The notes beneath the pieces were generated by a model. That model did not search any database and had not been told where the DNA came from. It was given only the letters and a program-made list of their open reading frames with translations. From Pseudomonadota bacterium (GTDB lineage: Bacteria > Desulfobacterota > Syntrophia > Syntrophales > UBA5619), in contig JAHJXP010000237.1 in assembly GCA_018827585.1 (NCBI GenBank), positions 1 through 12,072 on the forward strand: a stretch of 12,072 bases of DNA, written 5' to 3'. A program made the position numbers and the translations under genes. This document shows positions 7,009-12,072 of this stretch, piece after piece (position 1 is the first letter of the stretch; the number at the start of each line of letters is the position of its first letter).

Positions 7009-7123
7009 GGCGGCTTCGTAAAAAGGCCGCAGGCAAGGCGCGCAAATCCAGAGGAATGAGGCGTACTGTTGCGTACGCCGCAATGAAGCGCAACGCAGCA
7101 TCCGGACTTTTTACGTAGCCGCC
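7009..7123. repeat. 115-bp imperfect palindromic element between convergent genes
   Basis: The ends are inverted repeats of 21 bases, 7009-7029 against 7103-7123, matching at 19 of 21 positions (GGCGGCTTCGTAAAAAGGCCG on the left reads almost identically on the complement of the right). Near the middle GGCGTAC (7060-7066) and GTACGCC (7073-7079) form a second perfect stem around six bases. It fills most of the 202-bp gap and ends 7 bases before the rlmI-like stop. No coding frame of note lies in it. It looks like a non-coding, MITE-like or dispersed intergenic repeat; it might also end transcription from both sides, but no clean T-run follows either arm. Confidence 0.65.
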
Positions 7124-7130
7124 ACATTTT

Positions 7131-8315
7131 TCATCCGGTGTTGAGGCGCAAGAGGAGCCCCTTGAGGTAGCGGCCCTCCGGATGGGCGAGATTCACAGGG
7201 TGATCGGGACCTGCTCCGAGGACGCGGAGCACCTGGGCCGCCTTTCCCGCATCCCGGACGGCGCCGAGGACGATCTTTGCGAAGAGCTCTTCACCCACAG
7301 GATTCGAACAGGAAAAGGTCGCCAGGACTCCGCCCTCGCGGAGACGCCGCGCCGCCTGCAGATTGATCTCCTTGTAGCCCCGCGCCGACCGGGCTACATC
7401 CTTCCTCGACTTGGCGAAGGCCGGGGGGTCCAGAACGATCAGGTCGAAATCCTCTTCCGTCTCCCGGAAATAATCGAAGACATTGGCCGTGAGCACAGGG
7501 TGCCGTTCCGGGGAAAAGCCGTTCCGGACCAGATTCCGGCGGGCAATTTCGTTCGCCGCCGCCGAGGCCTCCACGGAAACGACCCGCTCGGCCCCCCCGC
7601 GCGCCGCGTAGACTGAAAAGGCGCCCGTGTAGGAGAAGCAGTTGAGAACCGCGGCCCCCCGGCTTAAGGCGCCGACGATCTCCCGGTTCACCCGCTGATC
7701 AAGGAAAAATCCCGTCTTCTGCCCGGCGATCGGATCGACCTCGAAGCGAAGACCGTTTTCTCTGATCTCCGCCGCCGCCGGGATCTCGCCCCATGCGGGG
7801 CCGATCCGGTCGGAAAGTCCCTCTAACTGCCGGGAGCGCCCCTCGCTCCGTTCGTAAATCCCGACCGGCCCGACCATCTCGGCAAGAAGCCCGATGAGCG
7901 TCTCCCGCCACTTCTCCATCCCCGCCGTTCCGATGGTCATTACCAGACAGCCGCCATAGCGGTCGCAGACGAGGCCGGGCATCCCGTCCCCTTCCGCATT
8001 GACGAGCCTGAAGGCGTCCGTTTCCGGCGGAACGACCAGCCGGCGCAACGCCAGCGCCCGCTCGATCCGTTGCCGCCAGAAGCCGGCGTCGATCCGGGCG
8101 TTTGCATCGTCGGTCAGAAGGCGGAAGGCGATTGAGCCGGTGTTGAAAAAGCCGAGGCCGAGGGGCCGCCCTCCGGCGTCCGCCGCCAGGACGACGTCGC
8201 CGGGGGCGGGTTTCCCCTCCACGGCGGCGAGCGCCCCGGAGAAGACCCAGGGGTGGCCGTGGCGGAGCGAAACGTCGCGCCCCTTCTTGAGTATGATCCG
8301 CGGGTAATCGTTCAT
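7131..8315 (-). CDS. rlmI: RlmI-like 23S rRNA (cytosine-5-)-methyltransferase
   Basis: A SAM-dependent methyltransferase of 394 aa (E. coli RlmI, which makes m5C1962 in 23S rRNA, is 396 aa). Residues 1-75 form the PUA RNA-binding domain (GRDVSLRHGHPWVFSGAL at 12-29). The central part carries QKTGFFLDQR (199-208), then the Rossmann fold with NCFSYTGAFSVYAARGGA (225-242), the acidic V-S-V-E-A strand end (246-250), LDPPAF (295-300) and SCS (335-337), where C336 is the expected catalytic cysteine. The ATG at 8315 has only a weak ribosome-binding site. It is convergent with the lipoprotein gene and lies downstream of the kinase gene on the same strand with a 90-bp gap; no promoter was convincing in that gap. 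Local GC is high (44 of 60 bases at 7561-7620). Exact target base is inferred from family only. Confidence 0.87.
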   Translation of the reverse strand: MNDYPRIILKKGRDVSLRHGHPWVFSGALAAVEGKPAPGDVVLAADAGGRPLGLGFFNTGSIAFRLLTDDANARIDAGFWRQRIERALALRRLVVPPETDAFRLVNAEGDGMPGLVCDRYGGCLVMTIGTAGMEKWRETLIGLLAEMVGPVGIYERSEGRSRQLEGLSDRIGPAWGEIPAAAEIRENGLRFEVDPIAGQKTGFFLDQRVNREIVGALSRGAAVLNCFSYTGAFSVYAARGGAERVVSVEASAAANEIARRNLVRNGFSPERHPVLTANVFDYFRETEEDFDLIVLDPPAFAKSRKDVARSARGYKEINLQAARRLREGGVLATFSCSNPVGEELFAKIVLGAVRDAGKAAQVLRVLGAGPDHPVNLAHPEGRYLKGLLLRLNTG

Positions 8316-8405
8316 TCTTTTCTATAAGACTGTTTCTAACACCAAAGCGGACCGAATGACTGCCGGAAAGACGGGTTGTAGCAAATTACTCTCTGGAACA
8401 AAACG

Positions 8406-9359
8406 TCATACGGTTACCCCGTATTCATTCCGGACGAACTCGAGATTTCGCAGCGCATTTTCGTATTTGGTTTTTCCATAGCTGTAATAATCGAAGGTGA
8501 TTTTGGATATTGCGAGCTGGATGAGGCTCCACAGAAACCAGTATATATCGGGTAACGGCTTGGAGAGATCGATATAATATAGTGTTTTATCGAAATCTGT
8601 ATCTTCGCAATACTCCCTGATGATAAGTTTTTCGGCTTCGCGCGGGACCAATATCTCCTGAAACATATCGGCAAGATCGTAATATTTGGTCGACATTCCC
8701 GCATATTCCCAGTCGATGATATACATAGGGGCGCCGTACAGGTGTTCAAACCCTTCCTTGATCAGGATAAAATTGTCGGCCAGCAGATCGTTGTGACAGG
8801 CGGTATAGTCGGTTTCAGGGATGTCAATGACGGACGACAGCTTGTCAAGACGCTTTATAGTCTCATCAATTGCGAATTCACCCTGCCCGGCATTGAGATC
8901 TTCAAGTATTGCCGCCATTTTCCTGACTTCGACAATGGGGTTAAAGATCTTTTTAAGCCGGATGCCGCTGTTGTGAATTTTCCGTATGGGGCTCACGATC
9001 TTCCGGTAAATCGATTTGTCCAGGAAATGCTTATTGGTCAGAACAATGCTGTCGTCGATATATTCAACGATTGTCACGCCGATTTCGGGCATGTATTTTA
9101 CCAGCCTCGAGGACACGCCTATTTTTCCCATTTCTTTCAGGGCATGGGCCTCATGGTCGCGGTTGATGAAAAGATCGGTCTTGTCGCCGTAGATCCGAAC
9201 GGTGTAGTCGCCTTTTTTCGACTGAATCCGGTACAGTTTATTGGTTATCCCGCCGCTCAGCTGCGTGATGCGGACATCGATGCCTTTCCATTCCGGCAAA
9301 AGTTGATAACAGGCTTCCGGGGTAAAATCCCGATCCAAAAGGCGCGTTGCCGTGTCCAT
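8406..9359 (-). CDS. Choline/ethanolamine kinase-like phosphotransferase (LicA type)
   Basis: A 317-aa protein of the APH/choline kinase fold. The N-lobe has LSGGITNKLYRI (35-46) and YTVRIYG (52-58), the choline kinase form of the ATP-binding region, with E70 as the likely salt-bridge acid. The catalytic loop is HNDLLADN (189-196, D191) and the metal-binding motif is DWEYAG (216-221, D216). This predicts transfer of phosphate from ATP to choline, ethanolamine or a related small alcohol. The frame is open 17 codons further, but ATG 9359 is chosen because AGGGG sits six bases upstream. Its GC content is lower than that of its neighbours (23 of 60 bases at 8461-8520). No licB, licC or licD partner, nor a phospholipid synthesis gene, is next to it, so the substrate is open. 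Confidence 0.85.
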   Translation of the reverse strand: MDTATRLLDRDFTPEACYQLLPEWKGIDVRITQLSGGITNKLYRIQSKKGDYTVRIYGDKTDLFINRDHEAHALKEMGKIGVSSRLVKYMPEIGVTIVEYIDDSIVLTNKHFLDKSIYRKIVSPIRKIHNSGIRLKKIFNPIVEVRKMAAILEDLNAGQGEFAIDETIKRLDKLSSVIDIPETDYTACHNDLLADNFILIKEGFEHLYGAPMYIIDWEYAGMSTKYYDLADMFQEILVPREAEKLIIREYCEDTDFDKTLYYIDLSKPLPDIYWFLWSLIQLAISKITFDYYSYGKTKYENALRNLEFVRNEYGVTV

Positions 9360-9510
9360 GTCGTTCCCCTCTTTTTCTGTCCAACCTCCATGCCCGCGAG
9401 TTGACGGCACAACGAGACCGGTTCATACAGTCAGTTGCCGACCCGGCAGCCGGCACAACGCCCGTCGCGCTGATTCCGTAGGTTTTATCAGCCATTGCCG
9501 TTTACATAGG

Positions 9511-9532
9511 TGGTGAGACTATGGTGAGACTA
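9511..9532. repeat. Tandem 11-bp direct repeat at the kinase promoter
   Basis: TGGTGAGACTA occurs twice in direct succession (9511-9521 and 9522-9532). On the minus strand the pair covers part of the -10 box and the predicted start region of the kinase gene. One helical turn per unit would place two protein-binding sites on the same face of the DNA, so an operator is a reasonable reading (inference). Confidence 0.55.
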
Positions 9533-9557
9533 TAATGGGGGATAAGCACTGAGTCAA
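9529..9557 (-). promoter_or_regulatory. Strong sigma70-like promoter for the kinase gene
   Basis: On the minus strand TTGACT (9557-9552) and TATAGT (9534-9529) are spaced by 17 bases; each box has one mismatch to consensus. The start point would be near 9522, giving a leader of about 160 bases before the ATG at 9359. No convincing leader peptide or riboswitch fold was recognised in that leader. Confidence 0.65.
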
Positions 9558-9766
9558 CCCCTTTTTGGTCCCGCATTATACCGCGCCTTTTGCACGCCTT
9601 CCACCGCTTTCCGACCTCCGGAGGGGCTCATCCGCCCCAAGCGCGCCGCGCGGTAATGCTTTTTCTTTGAATTCTGTCTATTTCCTTGATATTCCGCACT
9701 TATGATGGTAAGTTTAAATTGTGTCTATCACTCACATCTACACATAAAGCGGCAGGCGGTGACAGC
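9558..9766. other. Rest of the 407-bp divergent spacer between kinase and MNT genes
   Basis: No gene is seen here. The stretch 9600-9652 is G/C-rich and holds a 10-bp palindrome CCTCCGGAGG (9615-9624), a short stem GGGGC/GCCCC (9623-9627 with 9634-9638) and a CGCGC run. It changes abruptly at about 9655 into A/T-rich sequence that leads into the MNT gene, so a junction or promoter region may lie there. No tRNA, transposon end or attachment site was recognised. Confidence 0.5.
9686..9714 (+). promoter_or_regulatory. Weak candidate promoter for the MNT/HEPN genes
   Basis: TTGATA (9686-9691, five of six consensus bases) is followed after 17 bases by TAAGTT (9709-9714, three of six). The start point would be about 45 bases before the MNT start. 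The surrounding A/T richness makes several weak matches possible, including TATGAT at 9701-9706 without a good -35 box. Confidence 0.3.
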
Positions 9767-10090
9767 ATGTTTATCCATGAACGGGAAGCCCTGAAAGACG
9801 TGATTCAGGCCCTCCGCGGGCGCCTGCGCGGGAAGATCGTCTCCGCCCACGCCTTCGGCTCGCGGGTGCGGGGCAGTCAAGATGAATGGTCCGATTTCGA
9901 CCTCCTGGTGATCGTGGACGGCAGGACGCCGGCGCTGGAAAAGGAGGTGATCGGCATCATCGTCGAGGAGGAGACGAAAAAAGGGATCTCCTTCGCGCCG
10001 GTCGTCAAGGATATCCGCGAATTTGAGCTGGAAAAACGTTTTAATACGCCATTCTATGAGAATATCGTCAAAGAAGGGGTGCCGCTATGA
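9767..10090 (+). CDS. Minimal nucleotidyltransferase (MNT), likely antitoxin
   Basis: A 107-aa protein of the polymerase-beta nucleotidyltransferase superfamily. The signature GS-x10-DxD is exact: G31-S32 then ten residues, D43-F44-D45, in FGSRVRGSQDEWSDFDLLV (30-48). MNT proteins paired with HEPN act as antitoxins; in the characterised MntA/HepT pair the MNT protein adds AMP to a tyrosine of the toxin. The third carboxylate usually found in the following strand is not evident: that strand reads GISFAPVV (73-80). ATG 9767 is preferred to an upstream TTG (9686) because a GGTGA ribosome-binding-like sequence precedes it and the domain starts there. It overlaps the HEPN gene by 4 bp (ATGA). Either an active enzyme using E or D elsewhere or a binding-only variant is possible. 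Confidence 0.83.
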   Translation: MFIHEREALKDVIQALRGRLRGKIVSAHAFGSRVRGSQDEWSDFDLLVIVDGRTPALEKEVIGIIVEEETKKGISFAPVVKDIREFELEKRFNTPFYENIVKEGVPL

Positions 10091-10533
10091 CGCTTTCATG
10101 GGCCGACAAGAAAATGCTCAGCCAGGCCAGGATGGCCAAGGCGCGCGAATTTTTGGAGGACGCAAAGGGAAACTTCCGGGAGGGGCGCGTTAAGACCTCA
10201 ATCAACCGGAGTTATTATGCCTTGCTGGCCGCCGTCAGAAGCATTCTCATTCTGCACGGCTCCAACCCGGAGACTCATGAAGGCGCGGTCACCATGCTGA
10301 GTTTGAAATTCGTAAAAACGGAACTCCTCCCTGTGGAAACCGTCAAGACATTCAAGTTGCTTTTTTCCAGAAGGGCCGATGCGGATTACGGCGATTTCGA
10401 TTCCACGGATGCAGCCGATGCCGAAGAGGCCATCCGTTTGGCGGACGAGGCGGTGGAAGAGATCGAACGATTGAGGACCGCGCTGCTGCATAAGGATCAG
10501 CCGGCGGAAAATGCGGCTGAAGACAAGATATAA
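10087..10533 (+). CDS. HEPN-domain protein, likely toxin partner of the MNT
   Basis: A 148-aa, all-helical protein of the HEPN family (PF05168-like). The conserved helix INRSYYALLAAVRSILILHG (39-58) and the C-terminal segment SRRADADYGDF (94-104) are recognisable; residues 109-135 form an acidic helix and 136-148 a loose tail. In classic HEPN ribonucleases a late R-x4-6-H motif cuts RNA. Here the corresponding place has R96-A-D-A-D-Y101, with tyrosine instead of histidine, so RNase activity is uncertain while a tyrosine for AMP addition is available. The start overlaps the MNT stop (ATGA), with GAAGGGG eight bases upstream. Its TAA (10531-10533) overlaps the next small frame. Alternative role: substrate-binding helper of the nucleotidyltransferase, as in antibiotic nucleotidyltransferases. 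Confidence 0.8.
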   Translation: MTLSWADKKMLSQARMAKAREFLEDAKGNFREGRVKTSINRSYYALLAAVRSILILHGSNPETHEGAVTMLSLKFVKTELLPVETVKTFKLLFSRRADADYGDFDSTDAADAEEAIRLADEAVEEIERLRTALLHKDQPAENAAEDKI

Positions 10534-10643
10534 TGACCCTTGCCCGCTTAGTTCAGGTTGCGGTCATGAGCGCCAATGAAGCCGATTTTCAAAGCTTTCT
10601 GAATAATACATCCCCGGTGGAAATTATAGGAGAACGACAATGA
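10533..10643 (+). CDS. Possible 36-aa small protein bridging HEPN and cysM
   Basis: A frame too short for usual gene calls. Its ATG (10533-10535) uses the last base of the HEPN TAA (TAATG), and its TGA (10641-10643) overlaps the cysM ATG (ATGA). It begins M-T-L-A-R-L-V-Q-V-A-V-M and ends E-I-I-G-E-R-Q, with an acidic middle (about residues 13-25). No good ribosome-binding site precedes the ATG, so translation would depend on re-initiation from HEPN. A second in-frame ATG lies at 10566. No family was recognised. It could be a real coupled peptide, a leader that sets cysM translation, the tail of a decayed gene, or chance, since an open run of 36 codons is not rare. Confidence 0.35.
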   Translation: MTLARLVQVAVMSANEADFQSFLNNTSPVEIIGERQ

Positions 10644-11557
10644 GCGTATTGGATGCGATTGGGAACACCCCTCTGGTGGAGATCATCAATCTTTGGGATT
10701 CGGAGAAGACCGGGGTGCGGATCATGGCGAAGTTAGAGGGTTCCAATCCAGGCGGTTCGGTCAAAGACCGTCCGGCTTACTCCATGCTCAAGGAGGCTGT
10801 CGCTTCCGGAAAGCTGGTCCCGGGGAAAACGATCCTGGAGCCCACTTCCGGAAACACGGGCATTGGGATGGCGATGGTGGCGGCGGCCATGGGTTATAAA
10901 ATAAAGCTCACAATGCCGACGTGTGTGAGCACGGAGCGACAGGCCGTTTTGCAGGCCCTCGGGGCGGAATTGGAGCTGACCCCGGGCAGCGACCGCACCG
11001 ACGGCGCCATCAAACGGGCGCACCATATCATGGAATATCAGGGGGATGTGTACTTCATGCCCAATCAGTTCGATAATCCCCACAACGCCCTGGCCCATTA
11101 CCATACGACCGGGCCGGAAATCCTGCAGCAGACAAACGGCGAGGTCGATCTCTTTGTCGCTGGGATGGGTACGACAGGCACGCTTATGGGCTGTTCCCAA
11201 TTTCTCAAGGAGAAAAAGCCATCGATCAAGATCGTCGGTATTGAACCCACGCTGAACCACCGTATCCAGGGCTTGAAGAATATGAAAGAGTCGATCGTCC
11301 CGAAGATCTATGACCCGGGTCGGCTGGACGGCATCGTCAGCTGCAACGATGAAAACGCCTTCTACATCACCCGCGACCTTTCCCTTCGCGAAGGGCTGTT
11401 TTGCGGAATAAGCTCGGGCGCCGCTATGTGGGGCGCCCTCCAGATCGCCAGAGACCTGCCGCGCGGCTCCACCGTCGTGGTCATCTTTCCCGATCGGGGC
11501 GACCGCTACCTTTCGACGGAGGTGTTCCGTTCGATCTGCGCCATATGTCCTCCCTGA
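10640..11557 (+). CDS. cysM: Cysteine synthase, CysM-like (PLP-dependent)
   Basis: A fold-type II PLP enzyme of 305 aa (E. coli CysM is 303 aa) making cysteine from O-acetylserine (or a phosphorylated or thiosulfate variant) and sulfide. K42 in NPGGSVKDRPA is the PLP lysine. The substrate loop is PTSGNTG (68-74), the phosphate-binding glycine loop is GMGTTGT (175-181), and GISSGAA (256-262) and PDRGDRYLST (284-293) complete the active site. The segment NHRIQGLKNMKESIVP (206-221) resembles a subgroup of anaerobe and archaeal enzymes rather than standard CysK. The C-terminus ends C-A-I-C-P-P, an unusual two-cysteine tail (C300, C303). A strong AGGAG lies seven bases before the ATG. It follows HEPN by 106 bp with no terminator in between, so read-through is likely. 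Assignment of the sulfur or acceptor substrate is inference. Confidence 0.9.
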   Translation: MSVLDAIGNTPLVEIINLWDSEKTGVRIMAKLEGSNPGGSVKDRPAYSMLKEAVASGKLVPGKTILEPTSGNTGIGMAMVAAAMGYKIKLTMPTCVSTERQAVLQALGAELELTPGSDRTDGAIKRAHHIMEYQGDVYFMPNQFDNPHNALAHYHTTGPEILQQTNGEVDLFVAGMGTTGTLMGCSQFLKEKKPSIKIVGIEPTLNHRIQGLKNMKESIVPKIYDPGRLDGIVSCNDENAFYITRDLSLREGLFCGISSGAAMWGALQIARDLPRGSTVVVIFPDRGDRYLSTEVFRSICAICPP

Positions 11558-11897
11558 CGCCTCAATCGATTTCTCACCGGCCACGCCGGAATGTATTGGC
11601 ATTACATAGTGTGGAGACAAGTTTGAAAGGAAGCCGCGCCGGGGAGTGTCTTCGGAAACCGTTTTTTTGTGCGACTCTTTGCCGGTTCTGTGGAAGTCCC
11701 CTTTTTATCTTCTGAACATCAAAGGCTCCCCGGTCCATCTGGAAAAGACGTTGATGAACCTGGTGGTTACGCATTACGGGATGAACGGTGCGACTACTGA
11801 GTTTATGGTTTCCGGTCTCTCGTGCATACGAACAACTTCCTGAAAGTCGTAGATTGAACATTTTCATGGGGTCTGCGACATAAATGTAGGTAAATAG
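11558..11897. other. Spacer after cysM with no intact gene
   Basis: Apart from the kinase-like remnant listed separately, the 340 bases hold no gene I can support. A small stem CCGGC-CAC-GCCGG (11577-11589) lies 20 bases after the cysM stop but lacks a T-run. A T7 tract occurs at 11663-11669 without a stem before it. Base composition falls towards the A/T-rich promoter at the right end. Confidence 0.5.
11709..11765 (+). pseudogene. Remnant resembling a histidine kinase ATP-binding N-box
   Basis: In the frame starting at GTG 11646, residues 22-40 read LLNIKGSPVHLEKTLMNLV. This closely resembles the region leading into the N-box of the HATPase domain of PAS-type sensor histidine kinases (typically G-S-P-V-H-L-x-K-x-x-M-N-L-V followed by N-A-x-E-A-M). 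Here the match stops right after MNLV and continues VTHYGMNGATTEF, without the asparagine-rich box, and the frame ends at 11843. Upstream sequence lacks the phosphoacceptor histidine domain. A decayed fragment left after deletion is the simplest reading. Confidence 0.45.
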
Positions 11898-11926
11898 TTG
11901 ACAAGGTCAGTTTCTTCCTGTACAAT
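11898..11926 (+). promoter_or_regulatory. Near-consensus sigma70 promoter for the DUF6788-like gene
   Basis: TTGACA (11898-11903) and TACAAT (11921-11926) are spaced by exactly 17 bases; only one of twelve hexamer bases departs from consensus. The start point would be near 11933, about 34 bases before the ATG at 11967. It is the strongest-looking promoter in the window. Confidence 0.75.
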
Positions 11927-11950
11927 CTGATTGCATTATGAGCAATCAGA
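11926..11950. promoter_or_regulatory. 9-bp perfect dyad over the start point (operator-like)
   Basis: TCTGATTGC (11926-11934) and GCAATCAGA (11942-11950) are exact inverted repeats around the 7-base spacer ATTATGA. The left arm touches the last base of the -10 box and spans the predicted start point, and the right arm ends five bases before the AGGAGG ribosome-binding site. A repressor bound here would block initiation. Confidence 0.55.
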
Positions 11951-11966
11951 CTATAGGAGGGAGCCG

Positions 11967-12072
11967 ATGGGAGAAACGATTGAAAGCTTGGAGCGGCAGA
12001 GGGAGCATCTGTATAGGCAAATGCTGGAGGTTGGAGATTTCAGGCGGGGGATCATTTCAGTCATATACCGTA
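11967..12072 (+). CDS. DUF6788-like protein, N-terminal part (cut by window edge)
   Basis: Thirty-five codons are visible. The start M-G-E-T-I-E-S-L-E-R-Q-R-E-H-L begins an amphipathic, probably coiled helix, followed by LEVGDFRRGIISVIYR (20-35). The pattern of a charged helix then G-D-F-R-x-G-x-x-S-x-x-Y-R is that of DUF6788, whose members continue with a cysteine-rich K-C-G-K-x-x-C segment and are often found beside transposase genes; neither can be checked here. A consensus AGGAGG (11955-11960) lies six bases before the ATG, and a near-perfect promoter precedes it, so strong expression when not repressed is expected. An ATG at 11938 opens a different frame and is rejected. Confidence 0.6.
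   Translation, partial: MGETIESLERQREHLYRQMLEVGDFRRGIISVIYR

Noticed and set aside
9238..9495. An 85-codon frame in the leader of the kinase gene on the minus strand
   Set aside because: No ribosome-binding site, no recognisable domain, and it overlaps the kinase start in another frame; treated as a shadow.
9615..9638. CCTCCGGAGG palindrome with GGGGC/GCCCC stem as a terminator or operator
   Set aside because: The stems are short, G/C-rich and not followed by a T-run, and there is no gene ending nearby on the plus strand.
11577..11589. Short hairpin after cysM as an intrinsic terminator
   Set aside because: The stem is only five base pairs and no T-run follows.
11938..12072. An open frame from ATG 11938 to the window edge
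   Set aside because: The ATG lies within the dyad spacer with no ribosome-binding site, while ATG 11967 in another frame has a consensus AGGAGG and a family-like sequence.
1..12072. tRNA, rRNA, CRISPR array or intact insertion sequence
   Set aside because: No cloverleaf-like sequence, regularly spaced repeats or transposase motifs were recognised in any gap by eye.

Overview
The window looks like a piece of a moderately GC-rich bacterial chromosome, most likely a strictly anaerobic deltaproteobacterium (Desulfobacterota, possibly a Syntrophales relative). That placement is an inference from the 11-subunit-style complex I cluster with a fused nuoCD, the DUF3568 lipoprotein and the style of the proteins; no taxonomic marker gene is present.

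Left half (1-6236, all on the minus strand, read right to left): an operon for a NADH-dehydrogenase-like complex I in the order nuoA-nuoB-nuoCD-nuoH-nuoI-nuoJ-nuoK followed by a 489-aa antiporter-like proton-pumping subunit. Genes are packed with 4-bp ATGA overlaps or gaps of a few bases. No NADH-oxidising module (nuoE, nuoF, nuoG) lies inside the cluster. After the pump subunit come a G/C-rich palindromic repeat (41-75) and a possible start of one more gene running off the left edge. A sigma70-like promoter with A-tracts upstream of its -35 box is placed before nuoA.

Centre (6237-9359): a divergent 287-bp spacer holds the nuo promoter and a strong promoter with a perfect 11-bp dyad for a small DUF3568-type lipoprotein on the plus strand. 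A 115-bp imperfect palindromic element sits between that gene and a convergent rlmI-like 23S rRNA methyltransferase. Next, also on minus, is a choline/ethanolamine kinase-like gene of visibly lower GC, with its own promoter overlapped by a tandem 11-bp repeat.

Right part (9560-12072, plus strand): a minimal nucleotidyltransferase (MNT) and a HEPN protein overlap by ATGA, as in toxin-antitoxin pairs. A previously easy-to-miss 36-codon frame begins on the HEPN stop codon (TAATG) and ends on the start codon of a cysM-like cysteine synthase (ATGA), so all four may be translated as one unit. The 409 bp after cysM hold a decayed stretch resembling a histidine-kinase N-box and then a near-consensus promoter with a 9-bp dyad over its start point, driving the first 35 codons of a DUF6788-like protein that is cut by the window edge.

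No tRNA, rRNA, CRISPR array or intact transposase was recognised. The parts most worth a second look are the MNT/HEPN/small-ORF/cysM unit and the three promoters that carry repeats at the position where a repressor would act.
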